Shown here: positions 41,880-51,984 of the stretch, piece after piece
Position numbering within the stretch: position 1 is the first letter of the stretch
How the letters are laid out: each line of letters opens with the position of its first letter
DNA from: Prorocentrum cordatum
Lineage: Eukaryota; Sar; Dinophyceae; Prorocentrales; Prorocentraceae
Length of the DNA stretch: 58,640 bases
Reading direction: 5' to 3'
Assembly: GCA_963575745.1 (NCBI GenBank)
Contig: CAUYUJ010005772.1
Span: 1-58,640 of the forward strand
The notes under the pieces: generated by a model
What the model was told of the DNA's origin: nothing
What the model saw: the letters and a program-made list of their open reading frames with translations, nothing else
The model's database searches: none
Translations under genes and position numbers: made by a program

Positions 41880-42120
41880 ACAGAGGCCTGTGCTGGCCCG
41901 GGGCGCCTGCCGGCTGTGAGAACGCAGGCGGGCGATAAGAAGTGCACGAAGTGCAACTCGTGCGTGGTCCAGAGGGAGGCTGGCGGAAGGCCCGAGGATG
42001 TGGCCGGACTCCGAACGGGGCAACGAAGCGCAGGACGGCGGTGGAAACCAGTCGCCTCCCTAGACAGCCCCACTGTGATCCCGCAAGGGCCCCACAGGGG
42101 TACAAGTTGGCTCACAGCAA
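41880..42120 (+). other. Possible exon with Cys pair, unidentified
   Basis: Plus frame MTEACAGPGRLPAVRTQAGD and KKCTKCNSCVVQREAGGRPE. CGCAG before GCGGGCGATAAG and GTGGTCC after TCGTGC could be splice sites of a 35-base exon. No family recognised. Confidence 0.2.
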
Positions 42121-42589
42121 CCCCGAAGACGCTTGCCTCCTCCTCCTCCTGCTCCTCCTTCTCCTCCTACTCAGGTCCTACTCCTCCTCATCTTGTTCTT
42201 TCTCTCCCTCCCTCTCCTCTCCTCCTCCTCCTCATCCTCATTCGATCTTCCCCCCCAGGGCGTGATCAAAATTATACAGCAGAAGGCCCCGAGCTGTGGG
42301 TGTTATGATATTCTCGCGGGTGCCACACCTGCCCCCAAGAGGCCCCCAGAGGTCCAAAAAACGACTGCCCCAAAATGTCTCAGGAAGTCACGAACAATGG
42401 CGCCGAGAGGCCCCCGAGAGGCCTCCCAGGAGATCTACGAGGTGGCGTCTTGTCTACGACCCGGTTTGGCCCCGAGAGTGCCCCGAGAGAAGGCCGCAGA
42501 GCACCAGAGCGCACCCCATCGGCGAGGGGGAGGAGGCAGAGGAGTGGCATGCAAGGTCGCGGCCCGCCCCTGGAAACGGGTCGGCGGCA

Positions 42590-42760
42590 GAGGCCCGCGC
42601 CCTGATACTCCCTTCTTGGACGACGAGCTTCTCCACTCGAGGCTTGCGAAGGCCACCGAAGCCGCCGATGGGCTACGCTTGCTCTGCGACCTCTCCGCGA
42701 GGGCCATGCGCTGCGCACGAGAAGCTGGCGCAGTGCTCGCGTTCTCGGGATCGTCTTCTC
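42590..42760 (+). CDS. Candidate exon of an unknown gene
   Basis: The plus frame reads RPDTPFLDDELLHSRLAKAT, then EAADGLRLLCDLSARAMRCA and REAGAVLAFSG, an amphipathic alpha-helical segment with ordinary protein composition. It stands out from its low-complexity surroundings. No domain, start or certain splice site. Confidence 0.3.
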
Positions 42761-43040
42761 TCAGTAGGCCTCCGACAGCGAACGCCGCCCGCCCCAAATG
42801 CTTGGTGACCGTTTTCTTTTTCGGCGTTTCGACAGTGGGCGGAAATGGGGGGGGAGGCGGGGGGGTCTTGCTCCGGACCTCTGCTTAGTGCGATTGTTTG
42901 CAAGAGTGCGTCCTACGGGGGAGGGGCTCCACCTGCTCGAAGCACGCGCCAGAAACAGCCAAGATCTACTCCATGAGGGGGCGGGTGCGAGTGCCCGCGC
43001 CGGTCGGCCAAACAATGAATAAAAAGCGATCGCCACTCTC

Positions 43041-43230
43041 TGTCGGCTATACGCAAGGGTGACCCTGGGTAAGAGTGACCTTTGGTGCGCGGTTTTTGGG
43101 GGGTCGCGGGGGGGCCAAACACAAGCACGCGAGACGCTGCGATCGCATCGCGTTCGGCGATCGGGGGGCCCCCTTGAGCCCGCACCAAAGGTCACTCCGG
43201 CGAAGGGTCACTCTTACGCGTAGCCGATCT
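43041..43230. mobile_element. Inverted-repeat element (family G)
   Basis: Ends TCGGCTATACGCAAGGGTGA and TCACTCTTACGCGTAGCCGA are inverted. A second arm pair, AGAGTGACCTTTGGTGCG and GCACCAAAGGTCACTC, lies inside. The terminal inverted repeats are about 45 bases with one indel. No coding capacity, MITE-like; single copy here. Confidence 0.7.
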
Positions 43231-43938
43231 CTGTACGTCCATGCACGATTTTCGACCTTACCAGACGCAGCCCATCCTGGAGCCTTGACGGCACGCTGCG
43301 CTACGCAGTCCGCCGGCCCCCTGTGTGGTGCCATCGGGCTGCGGGGCTCAGGCTTGCTGCTCCCTGCTCCCTGCTCCCTGCTCCTCCCCCTCCGCCTCTC
43401 GGCCCGCCCCAGCGCCCGCGGCTCCGCCCAAGGCGATTTTCGCGCTCAGCTTAGACTGTGGCAATGTTCGATGTAGTGTCTTGCGGAATTTACAAAAGTG
43501 CTGGGGTTCTGCTTTCTCCTTCCCACTGCACACTGTTTCTAGACCGCGCGAGGGGGTGGGCCCCGATCGGCATCTTGCCACACCCACAAATCACGTCCTC
43601 GGAATTTCTGCGGGGCCGTGGGGCACGTAAGAATACGCGTGGTTCGCGCCATCGACGAGCCCTCGCAAATGACGCCACATGCTCGCCCTCGAGGCCACGA
43701 TCCCCCGTACATTGCACAGTGTGATATCTTTTTTTGTTGTGGGAGAAGATGGGAGCGGACCGCATGCTTCGAAAGCCCTCGTTGTAACGCGGATGCAGGT
43801 CACTGCGAGAGCGTTCAAAGCGTGGGGTTGGTGAGACAAGGGCATAGGGGCATCGACAACGCGGTTGCACTTGAAACCAAGCTTTTTCGTCACCTAGCGA
43901 GTGAAACCTGGAGGAGAAGGGCACTGCACAGTATTCTG
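43231..43938. other. No gene recognised
   Basis: Mixed DNA with a CTGCTCCCTGCTCCCTGCTCC run at 43359-43385. No domain in any frame. Confidence 0.5.
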
Positions 43939-43939
43939 A

Positions 43940-44112
43940 TCTTTGCCGCGTCCAGGCGGTCAAAGTTGCTTCCAAGACGGCTTCCAAGACCACCGAGACG
44001 ACGCCCAAATGGCCCCAGATGGCTCGAGAGGTTCTCAGGACGGCCTCCAGACGGCCAAGAGGCTCCTGAGAACGCCCGAGAGGCCTCCAACGAGGCCATC
44101 CGCCTGCGGAGA
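43940..44112. repeat. CCAAGACGGC(C/T)TCC-type minisatellite
   Basis: Loose 11-13 base units AAGACGGCCTCCAG/CGAGAGG. The same style recurs at 46330-46680. Confidence 0.6.
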
Positions 44113-44214
44113 GCTCGCGGAGGCCCAAGCCGCCGATCTTCCTTGTGCTTTTTTTGCCAGGCTTCGGACTTCTATCGCCCTTTTCGGCTCTCCGACGCTC
44201 CAGGCCAGCCCAGG

Positions 44215-44300
44215 ATGCGATGCGATGCGACCACCGTTGCGGACAGCGTCCGGGCCTGAGGCCGTGGCCTCGGGAGTCTGGCGTGTCTGGACAACATGCG
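44215..44300 (+). repeat. Dispersed repeat (family E, copy 2)
   Basis: Shares GATGCGATGCGACCACCGTT, GCGGACAGCGTCCGGGCC and GTCTGGCGTGTCTGGACA with 13908-13998. Confidence 0.8.
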
Positions 44301-44339
44301 ATGCGAAACTTGCGGCGCAAACCGCCAAACCGCCCCTAA

Positions 44340-45256
44340 GACACGCTTCGTGGCCCCCAGAGGGAGCTCCACCGACGGCTCCAGTGGCTGCGTTCGCATG
44401 CGCCCACCGCGTCCATTTCGGCGCGTCTTTCGCACGCTTCGTGGCCCCATAGGGAACTCCACCGGCGGCCCCAGCGGCTGCGTTCGCACGCGCCCACGGG
44501 ATCCATGTTTGGCACGCCCCGCACGCGTTTCGCGGCACATAGGGAGCTCCACCGAAGGTTCCAGTGGCTACGCTCGAATGCGCCACCGCACTCATTTTGG
44601 CACACCCTGCACGCGCTCCGTGGCCCCATAGGGAGCCCCACCGACGGCCCCAGTGGCTGCGTTCGCATGCGCCCACCGCACCCCTTTTCGGCACACCCTT
44701 CACACATTTCGTGGCCCAAGACGAAGCCCCACCGACGGCCCTAGTGGTTGCGTTCGCATGCGCCCACCGCACCCATTTTGGCACACCCTTCACACGTTTC
44801 GTGTCCCCCTAGGGAGCCCCACCGACGGCCTCAGTGGCTGCGCTGCGTTCGCATGCACCCACCGCACCTATTTTGCACGCCCTTCCGCGGCACCATAAGG
44901 AGCTCCACCTACAGCCCCTATGGTTACGTTCGCACGCGCCCACCACATATTTTTCGGCACCCCCCTCACACGTTGCGTGGCCCCCTAGGGAGCCCCACCG
45001 ACGGCCCCACTGGCTGCGTTCGCACGCGCCCACCGTATTCATTTTTCGCACACCCCTCACACGTTCCGTGGCCCCATGGGGTGCTCCACCGACGGCCCTA
45101 ATGGCTGGGTTCGCATGCGCCCACCGCGCCCATTTTGGCGCATCCCTCACACGTTTCGTGGCCCCCTAGGGAATCCCACCGACGGCCCCAGCAGCTGCTT
45201 TCGAATGCGCCCGCCGCACAACATGTGGCACACCCCTCACACGCTTCGCGACCCTA
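44340..45256 (+). repeat. 91-base tandem satellite, about ten copies
   Basis: Units near 44350, 44445, 44538, 44628, 44716, 44808, 44892, 44987, 45083 and 45167. Each has TAGGGAGC(T/C)CCACCGACGG, CCCCAGTGGCTGCGTTCGCA, TGCGCCCACCGCACCCATTT and GGCACACCC(C/T)TCACACG. Reverse-orientation copies occur at 10795-10945. Confidence 0.95.
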
Positions 45257-46175
45257 TAAAAGGGGGCTCCTGCGAAAGTTGTGCATACAACAACGGTACT
45301 CACAGCTGCATATGGCTGGGCCCTTTGCTAAGCCAATTCACCCGCTAACTCGCTGCGGGGTGGCACCGCGCGCGGGAGAAAGGCAGCCTTCGCCCAGGAG
45401 TTCCGTGCAGGTCTCGCCTCGGAGTGGCGCTCCGTTGGGGCAGCTACCTATCGCGAAGCGCTAACATCTTCGCACTCTCGCGCCGCCCCCTCCCCGCCCG
45501 AACAGGATGAGGGACTCGCGCCTCGCTCTGAAATCGTCCAGACTGTATCCTAGTGGTGGCCCCGGGCTCTCGCTGAGGCGCGGCACACGCTTCCTCGCCC
45601 GCCGCGTCCTGGGACCGTGGCAGCGGCAGCTGGGCCGCGCCGTGAGCGGGCGAAACATGGGTCCTGCTTCCCGCCCGAGCTCGGCGCAAAGCTTGCGTGA
45701 AAGTGGCCGTGCCGTGCTGGCGCGGCGCAGGCTTCGTCTTCGTCGCGAGCATCGGAAATGCGGCCGCCCAAGAGGGGGGGGGGGCTTGCATGAGCTGTCG
45801 CCGCGACGCCGCGCTTGCGAGTGGTCTGAGATTCCGCTCCCGCGGGTGCGGGCCCCGCGTGTTCTCCCTCTCGCCAGGTCGTCGGAAGCGGCACCGCGCG
45901 CGAGCGCCCTCCGTTCGCTGTGCGTGCGCACGTTCCGGTCCCGGTGTCGAGCTGCCCTGTGACCGTGTGTTGGCCCTGTGGCGGGGGGGGAGGCGGGAGT
46001 GGACGGGACCCGCCGACTCGCTCGGCCTGGCCGACCTGACTGCTCCCCCCACTCCCTCTCCATGGCCCCAGCTTCGGCGGACCTCTGGCAAAATCACGGC
46101 CTCCCTTGCCGTCTCTGAGGCCGAGGGCGCAGGTGTACAAAAACCGTCGTAGTACACACCGAGGTTGGCACCTTT
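45257..46175. other. No gene recognised
   Basis: GC-rich, with Arg-rich open frames on both strands typical of random high-GC DNA. Confidence 0.5.
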
Positions 46176-46179
46176 TGGC

Positions 46180-46690
46180 TTCCGAGAGAGGCCTCTAAAG
46201 ACCGAGACGTTCCGCCATCGCCCGCCTGTAATTCCCAATCGGACCCCCTCCGTCGGCCCAAGAGGCTCCCAATAACCCCCCACGAGGCCACTGAGAAGAC
46301 CCCACGACAACCCAAAAGGTCACCAGGCCAGCCCAACTAATCCTCCAAGATCCGTCTAAGGGGGTCCACGGGGCCCCTCAGACGGCGCAGGATCCCCCGA
46401 GAGTTCCCAAAGACAGCCTGAAGGGCATCCAGGAGACGCCCAAGACGGCCGAAACGGCTCCCAAGACGACCCAAGCCAAAGGCGTGTCCAACAGGCGTCC
46501 AAGATGGTCTCAATAATCCCTCACGAGAGGCCCCCAAGACGGCCTGAAGGGACCTCAAGAAACTTCCAAGGCGGCCTCATCCTCTGCCACGCCAGGAGTA
46601 ACCCAAGAAACCAGCCAAAGACGCCGACGCAGCCCAGCAGCTCCCCAGAGGAGCCCACATCCCAAGGACGCGCTACAAAACATGTCTAGA
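46180..46690. repeat. CCAAGACGGCC minisatellite-like DNA
   Basis: Irregular 11-14 base units around CCAAGACGGCC, CCCACGA and CCTCCAAGA. No coding signal. Confidence 0.55.
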
Positions 46691-47795
46691 AGAAGACGGC
46701 CGAAGAGGACCCCAAAGGATGGAAAGAGAAAGAGAGAGAGATAGAGGGCCTGTCCCTGGTGATGCCGCGTTGACTTTGTTCTGGCGTGACTCTTTCGCCC
46801 GCTCCTCTCAATCATCGCATATTGCCCCGACCTCTTCTTGCTGACACTCGATCGCAGCGGGCCAGATGACTTCGCGCAGAATGGCACGGTGTGGTACTGC
46901 GTCGCACCACGCCAGGCGTGCCCACGAGAATCGGCCTGACCGGACACGGCCACCCACGAACAGACGAAGCCAACACAAAGCGGGGACCAAACCGAGGAGA
47001 CGAGCGGAAAGCGAACCACTCCCACTGCTCCGCAGGTCTGCCCCCCGCGGATCGCGAACACGTCGGCGGTCGGGGAGTTCCCAGTGGGGACAAAAAAGCA
47101 GCGCGGCAGAGACAGGAATCAGAAGCGCGGAGGCACACGAGGAGGGTGAAATCCTTCGATGGCGAGGGAGGGGCGAGACCGACGACGCGCACGAAAGCGA
47201 AAAAACAGAGACGACGAGCAGCAGCAGCGGAACGGCGCACCTCTCTCTCTCTGTATCGCCAACTTTGCGCAATCAGGTGGGTCTGGGGCGCGGGCCCAGC
47301 AAGATCAGCAAAACCGGACCGGCACACACGACACAGCGCACGATCACCCCAGAGCCGACCGCTCCCGCCCTGACGGCAGCACGCCACACCAGCCAAGGGT
47401 GATGGAGCGCGAGACCCCGCCAAAAGAGACCGAGGCACTGGTCCCGGCTGGGGTTGGTATAGAGACATTTTTTGGTCGGCGGCTCCAAGGCAACGGTCAG
47501 GGAGCGGAAGCAGCGTCCGGGATGCGGCACGGTGCGAATTTGCGAACACAGCCGCCAATGTCGGCAAGCCAGTTCGCACCTGCAAAACAAGCTCGCAGCT
47601 GCACATGCACAGAACAAAATGAACTAAATTCACAAGCAAACGCACATAGGCGCAGCAGCGTGAACCGAAGTAAACAAGCTGCAAGGAGAGTGTGCGAAGA
47701 CAGCGGAGTGAGTCGCCTAGTCGGTGCCAGACTCCAGGCCACCTGCCCACGCCGAACGGCTGTACGGTGTAACCGGGCAGAGCGCGGAGGAAGAC
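46691..47795. other. No gene recognised
   Basis: A long minus-strand frame (46812-47828) and a plus frame coexist over much of this stretch. Both are Arg/Ser/Pro rich with no domain. Confidence 0.45.
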
Positions 47796-47804
47796 ACAAG
47801 GCTG

Positions 47805-48060
47805 CGCGAGCGCGGAAGGCTGAACCACTCAGCGCTCTGTCCTCAGAATCCTCCACCCAGCCGGGGGGGGCCAGCGGCAACCCAAGGCGCACCGAGTCCG
47901 GCACCTGGAGCGGATAGGCCCGCTGGCGGCCGAGACGGTGCGCAGGGGAAACCACAGGCTGTACAGGTGGAGGCTGAACCACTCAGAGCCAGGCCCTCCG
48001 AAGCCCAACTCCCAGTGCCGATGGGAGCCAGCAACAGCCCAAGGCGCAACTGTGCCACCG
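47805..48060. repeat. Two-copy tandem repeat of about 150 bases
   Basis: AGGCTGAACCACTCAG(A/C)GC occurs at 47818 and 47970. The text after it (CCAG...GGCAACCCAAGGCGCA against CCAGCAACAGCCCAAGGCGCA) is also similar. Confidence 0.65.
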
Positions 48061-48104
48061 GGTCCTGCCGCGAAGAGGTCCGACGGCACGCAACACCGCC
48101 GACA

Positions 48105-48398
48105 TGGTGAGGGTTGGCACATGGTGGTGGAGACGTCAGCGCTGCCTGTCAGGGAGGGTCCTTCTGAAGTGAGGCTGATGTGGCCAGCCACCCCAGACTG
48201 CCGCGTGGCGCTGCCCGTGAGCTCAAGCGTGGTCCCACACCAGATGTCTCCCCACGCAGTGGAAATTGACGCTGAAATGATCAAGAAGACCAGGAGCAGC
48301 GCGACCCGCGGGGCGAGTTGGGAGGAGAGGGCCACAGGCCAGCACGGCCGCCACGGGCGAGCCCCGAGGGCACGGGTGGGGGACACCCACCGGGCCAC
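48105..48398 (-). CDS. Possible exon of a secreted or membrane protein
   Basis: The minus frame starts MARWVSPTRALGARPWRP, has the hydrophobic run PRVALLLVFLIISASISTAW and then DIWCGTTLELTGSATRQSGV and AGHISLTSEGPSLTGSADVS. The layout looks like a signal peptide and start of an extracellular domain. To the left it enters a tandem repeat, so the exon must end near 48105. No family recognised. Confidence 0.3.
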
Positions 48399-48484
48399 AC
48401 GGGAGCGGCGAGGGTCGCAACGTCACGCCCCGCGGCCAGAGCCTGCAGCCGAGCCGGGGGGCGTGGCCAGTCACCTGGTGCGCC

Positions 48485-48670
48485 AAGGGGTAACTGCAAC
48501 TCGCCGAGACCACCTTCGCAGAGGGGAGGGGGGTGCAGCTGACCGCCGCAAGAAACCATTAACATCGTTAGCTGCTACTCGCCGAGAGCACCTGCGCGGA
48601 GAGAGGCGGGTGCAGCTGACCGCCGCAAAACACCACTTACATCGTGGGGGTCGCAGTAACTCGCCGCTGA
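48485..48670. repeat. Tandem repeat, unit about 85 bases
   Basis: ACTCGCCGAGA(C/G)CACC(T/C), GCGGGTGCAGCTGACCGCCGCAA and AC(A)TCGT occur two to three times. Confidence 0.85.
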
Positions 48671-48935
48671 GGTCCCAGTTGGAGTGAGCCAGCAAGCGTC
48701 TAGGATTAGAGTCTCCTCGTCCCATTCCTCGTCCTCGTCCTCCTCCTCGCCCCAGCCCAGCAGAACCGGAGAGCTCCAAAACGCCCCCAGGCAGCCCCAG
48801 AACACTCCAAAATGCCCAATCCGCAGATAAACTGTCCGAAGAGGGGGGGCCGCCGTTGCTTCCGCCCCGCTGGCCAAATTCAACTCCTTGTCTTCGTCCT
48901 CTTTCTTGGCTCGGCGCTGGACCCCCCGCTCTTCC

Positions 48936-49345
48936 TCCTCCTCCTCCTCCTCCTCCTCCTCCTCCTCCTCCTCTTCCTCCTCCTCCCCCTCCTCCTCCTC
49001 CTCCTCCTCCTCCTCCTCCTCCTCCTCCTCCTCCTCCTCCTCCTCTCCTCCTCCTCCTCCTCCTCCTCCTCCTCCTCCCCTCATCCTCACCTTACTCCTC
49101 CCCTCCTCACCCTTCCGGCCTCGCTCCCTTCCGCCTCCTGTCCTCCCGTCCTCTTCCCCCTCCTTTTCTTTTGCCCCCCCTTCCCCCCCCCTTTTTTCTC
49201 CCACCCCCTCCCCCTTCCCCCCTTTTCTTTTTTTTTTTTTTCCTCCTCCCCGTCCCCCCCTGCTCCTCTCCTCCAACTCCTCCTCCTCCTCCTACTCTAC
49301 TCTCCTCCTCTCCCCCTCCTCTCCTCCTCCTCCTCCTCCTCCCCC
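48936..49345. repeat. (TCC)n and mixed pyrimidine tract
   Basis: TCC array to 49076, then about 260 bases of C/T-rich DNA with short poly(T). 49357-49400 contains GGCGCTCCGGCGCCGCCAGG, a fragment of family A. Confidence 0.95.
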
Positions 49346-49547
49346 CTCTTAGTCGCGCAGAGCACGCCAGGAGCGGCGCTCCGGCGCCGCCAGGGGGATC
49401 CGCTCGAACCTTCGCAAGTCTGTGCCCGTGATCGTCTTCCTTCTTCGACCCTTGTCCTCCTCCCCCCTCCACCACCTGCTCCTAGCCACCCTCCTATCCA
49501 CCCTCCTCGTCCTCATCCTCCTCGCCCTCGAACGTGGTATGACCTCT

Positions 49548-49735
49548 TCCTCCTCCTCCTCCTCCTCCTAGTTCCCCTCCTCCTTCTCACTCGTCCTCCT
49601 TCTCGTTGTCGTCCTCCTCCTCCTCCTCCTCCTCCTCCTCGTTCTCCTCCTCGTCCTCCTCGTCCTCCTCGTCCTCCTCGTCCTCCTCGTCATCCTCCTC
49701 CTCCTCCTCGTCCTCCTCCTCCTCCGTTTCTTTTC
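49548..49735. repeat. (TCC)n / (TCCTCG)n microsatellite
   Basis: TCC blocks with regular TCG. It directly precedes a composite element. Confidence 0.95.
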
Positions 49736-49736
49736 A

Positions 49737-50990
49737 GCCATGTAAGCAATTCCTCTCTGTCGCACCCCGAGACGTGTCGGTAGGGCGGGCTGGGCGTTTT
49801 GCCTGAAGCTTTTTCAGCAGTCATGATCCTAAAGCTGAGAATTCGCAGCAGCTTCAAGGATGGAGGGCAGATCGTTTTGAAAGTGCGGCTCTCGCCTTGG
49901 CGCCGCTCACATTCGTGCCAAAAATGGGCAAGAGCTTCACGGATGGATGGCGGGTCGTTTTCAAAATGTGGCTCTCGCCCGAGCGCCGCGCACATTCGTG
50001 CAAAAGCCCGCAAGAGCTTCACTGATGGAGGGCGGCTCTTTGTGAAACTGTGGCTCTCGCCTCAGCGCCGGCACCTTCGTCTTTAGAGTTTACAGCAATT
50101 TCAAGGAGTCTTCTGGCTTCCGTCCCAAGCAAAGTGTTTTGGGACGATGTAAGATCTCCGAGGCACAATCGTCACGTTGCTTCGCGGTTTTGAAGACCCA
50201 GGAATGGTTCTGGCACGATTCAGGGTCGTCAGGGCGCAACAGTAACGTTGATTCGCAGCTTCGAGGTCCCAGGAATGGTGCGTTGGCACGGTTCAGGACT
50301 TTCCTTCAAACGATTGTCTTCCAACGTGGCACTTCCCTAAGTGAAAATTACCCCAGTGCGACCCTACCTAGAAGTTGGAGCCCCCAGGGAAGCAGCATTA
50401 GTTGCTATGCTATGTTATGCTATGCCATGCTATGCTACGCTATGCTATGCTATGATATGCTATGCTATGCTATGATGCGCTATGCTATGCTATGATATGC
50501 TATGCTATGCTGCGCTATGCTATGCTATGCTGGGCTATGCTATGATATGTGATGATGCGCTATGATATGCTACTCTATGCTATGCTGTACTCTGCTATGC
50601 TAAAGCTCAGCGAAGTTAAGATGAAGGTAAGCTAAGCTAAGATAAACCTGAGCTAAGATGAAGCTACGCTAAGCTAAGATGAAATAAGCTAAGCTAAGAT
50701 GAGATAAGCAACGCTAAGCTAAGGGGACGTAACTGGGGGAACCGCGGGGCGGATACTGGGGGAACCGCCCGGGGCGCTTTCCACTGCCCGGCCCCTTTAA
50801 GCCCAGAGAGTAAGAACCCTTCTAGGCAGAGCCTAGGTAAGGAACAAACCCTTGCTGGGGCCCGTGAAGAGGGAACTTGGAGGGCGGGTTTCTTGCAGCA
50901 TCGTTGGTGGGTCTTGGGTTGGTACTGGTCCTCCTATTCCTCCCTCCTCCCTGGTCCTCCTCCTCCTCCTCCTCCTCTACCCCTCTTCCT
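49737..50990 (+). mobile_element. Composite element (family F, copy b)
   Basis: Starts CCATGTAAGCAATTCCTCTC and CTGTCGCACCCCGAGACGTG, then GGCGGGCTGGGCGTTTTGCC. Three 76-85 base units follow (49850-50085), then two CGCAACAGT/GATTCGCAG segments. A CTATG minisatellite (50405-50720) interrupts it. CCCGTGAAGAGGGAACTTGG (50861) and GTCTTGGGTTGGTACTGGTC (50909) then lead into (TCC)n. Another element start (TATGTCGCACAACC...) follows at 50991. Confidence 0.8.
50405..50725. repeat. CTATG then GCTAAGCTAAGAT minisatellite
   Basis: About 35 copies of TATGC(TATGC) to 50600, then AGCTAAG-type units. Inserted within composite element b. Confidence 0.95.
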
Positions 50991-51282
50991 TATGTCGCAC
51001 AACCAAACGTTTTCGTAGGCTGGGCTGGGAGTTCCGTTTGAGATATCCTCACAACGTTTCATGCTGAAGCTACACAAATGGACCCCAAAGGATGCATTAT
51101 TGCACTTGGGGCGCTCCCCAAACAACGCTTGCACTCCAGAGTTATTGCTTGTTACACGATGCTGAGCCACGGCGGCGGCGACGGCAACTGAAGTGGTGGC
51201 GGCAACCTACCACCTTTAACGCCGGCCGAACGAAATAGAAGCTTGCAAGCTTACATCCAGAGGAGGGAAGGTTGGAGGGGGC

Positions 51283-51984
51283 TCACTTGCGCAGGTGACC
51301 CTTGGCCCAGTGGTTCTCATGCCGCTGGGCGTTCTCCCTTCTCGAAGTCTTCACCGAGGTGTCCAGCTGCGTCATGACGACCTCTGCGTGTTTGGGGCCG
51401 TCGCCGACATGCTTGGCCACCGCAAAGCCCACCTGCTTGTTCACGCCGTCGTAGACGGTGTAAAACTTCTGCAGGAAGGGGATCCCGAAGATGAAGAGCG
51501 GGCCCTTGGGCGGCGGTATGTCGACGGTCATCAGCGAGACCTGGCAGCTTTCCGGCACTTTGTCGACGTAGTCGTTCGGCTCGAGGTTCAGGATCTGCCC
51601 GCCGATGAGGAATCCGAGGTTCGGCAGCTCATGAAAATTCGAACAGTCGTCTTTGACGTCCAGCCTGGTGACCAGCTTTTGCATCAAGCCGCCTGGCCCA
51701 GCCAGGCATGATGAACCTGTGTCCACGGCAACGTAGCAGTCGGTGCACAGATCCTGTGGGTGGTTGTTGATGGTGATGTCTGTGACCCTTACCTCCCAAT
51801 AACCAGTGTCGCGAGAGACGGGCACCCAGTGCAGGTCCGACGACATGTGGCTTGTCTTGACGCTACCAAACGTAATCTCGGATGCCTCCACGTCTGCGTC
51901 GGAGTTAGACAGGAAGACAGAGAATAGTGTCTGATGGAGCCTCTCGGTCGCCTTTAGCCTCTCAATCGTGTTGAAGTGCAGGCC
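51283..51984 (-). CDS. Aspartic protease exon 2
   Basis: Begins GLHFNTIERLKATERLHQTL after acceptor ATACTGCAG and ends HLRK with a TGA at 51283. Contains the second catalytic Asp (VAVDTGSSC) and the C-terminal lobe. Confidence 0.88.
   Translation of the reverse strand, partial: GLHFNTIERLKATERLHQTLFSVFLSNSDADVEASEITFGSVKTSHMSSDLHWVPVSRDTGYWEVRVTDITINNHPQDLCTDCYVAVDTGSSCLAGPGGLMQKLVTRLDVKDDCSNFHELPNLGFLIGGQILNLEPNDYVDKVPESCQVSLMTVDIPPPKGPLFIFGIPFLQKFYTVYDGVNKQVGFAVAKHVGDGPKHAEVVMTQLDTSVKTSRRENAQRHENHWAKGHLRK

Noticed and set aside
45250-45275. CTATAAAAGGGGG, TATA-box-like
   Set aside because: It is at the end of a satellite unit, no gene follows, and dinoflagellates do not use a standard TATA box.
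46812-47828. 338-codon minus-strand frame
   Set aside because: Arg/Ser/Cys-rich, with a competing plus-strand frame over part of the same span and no recognisable domain.
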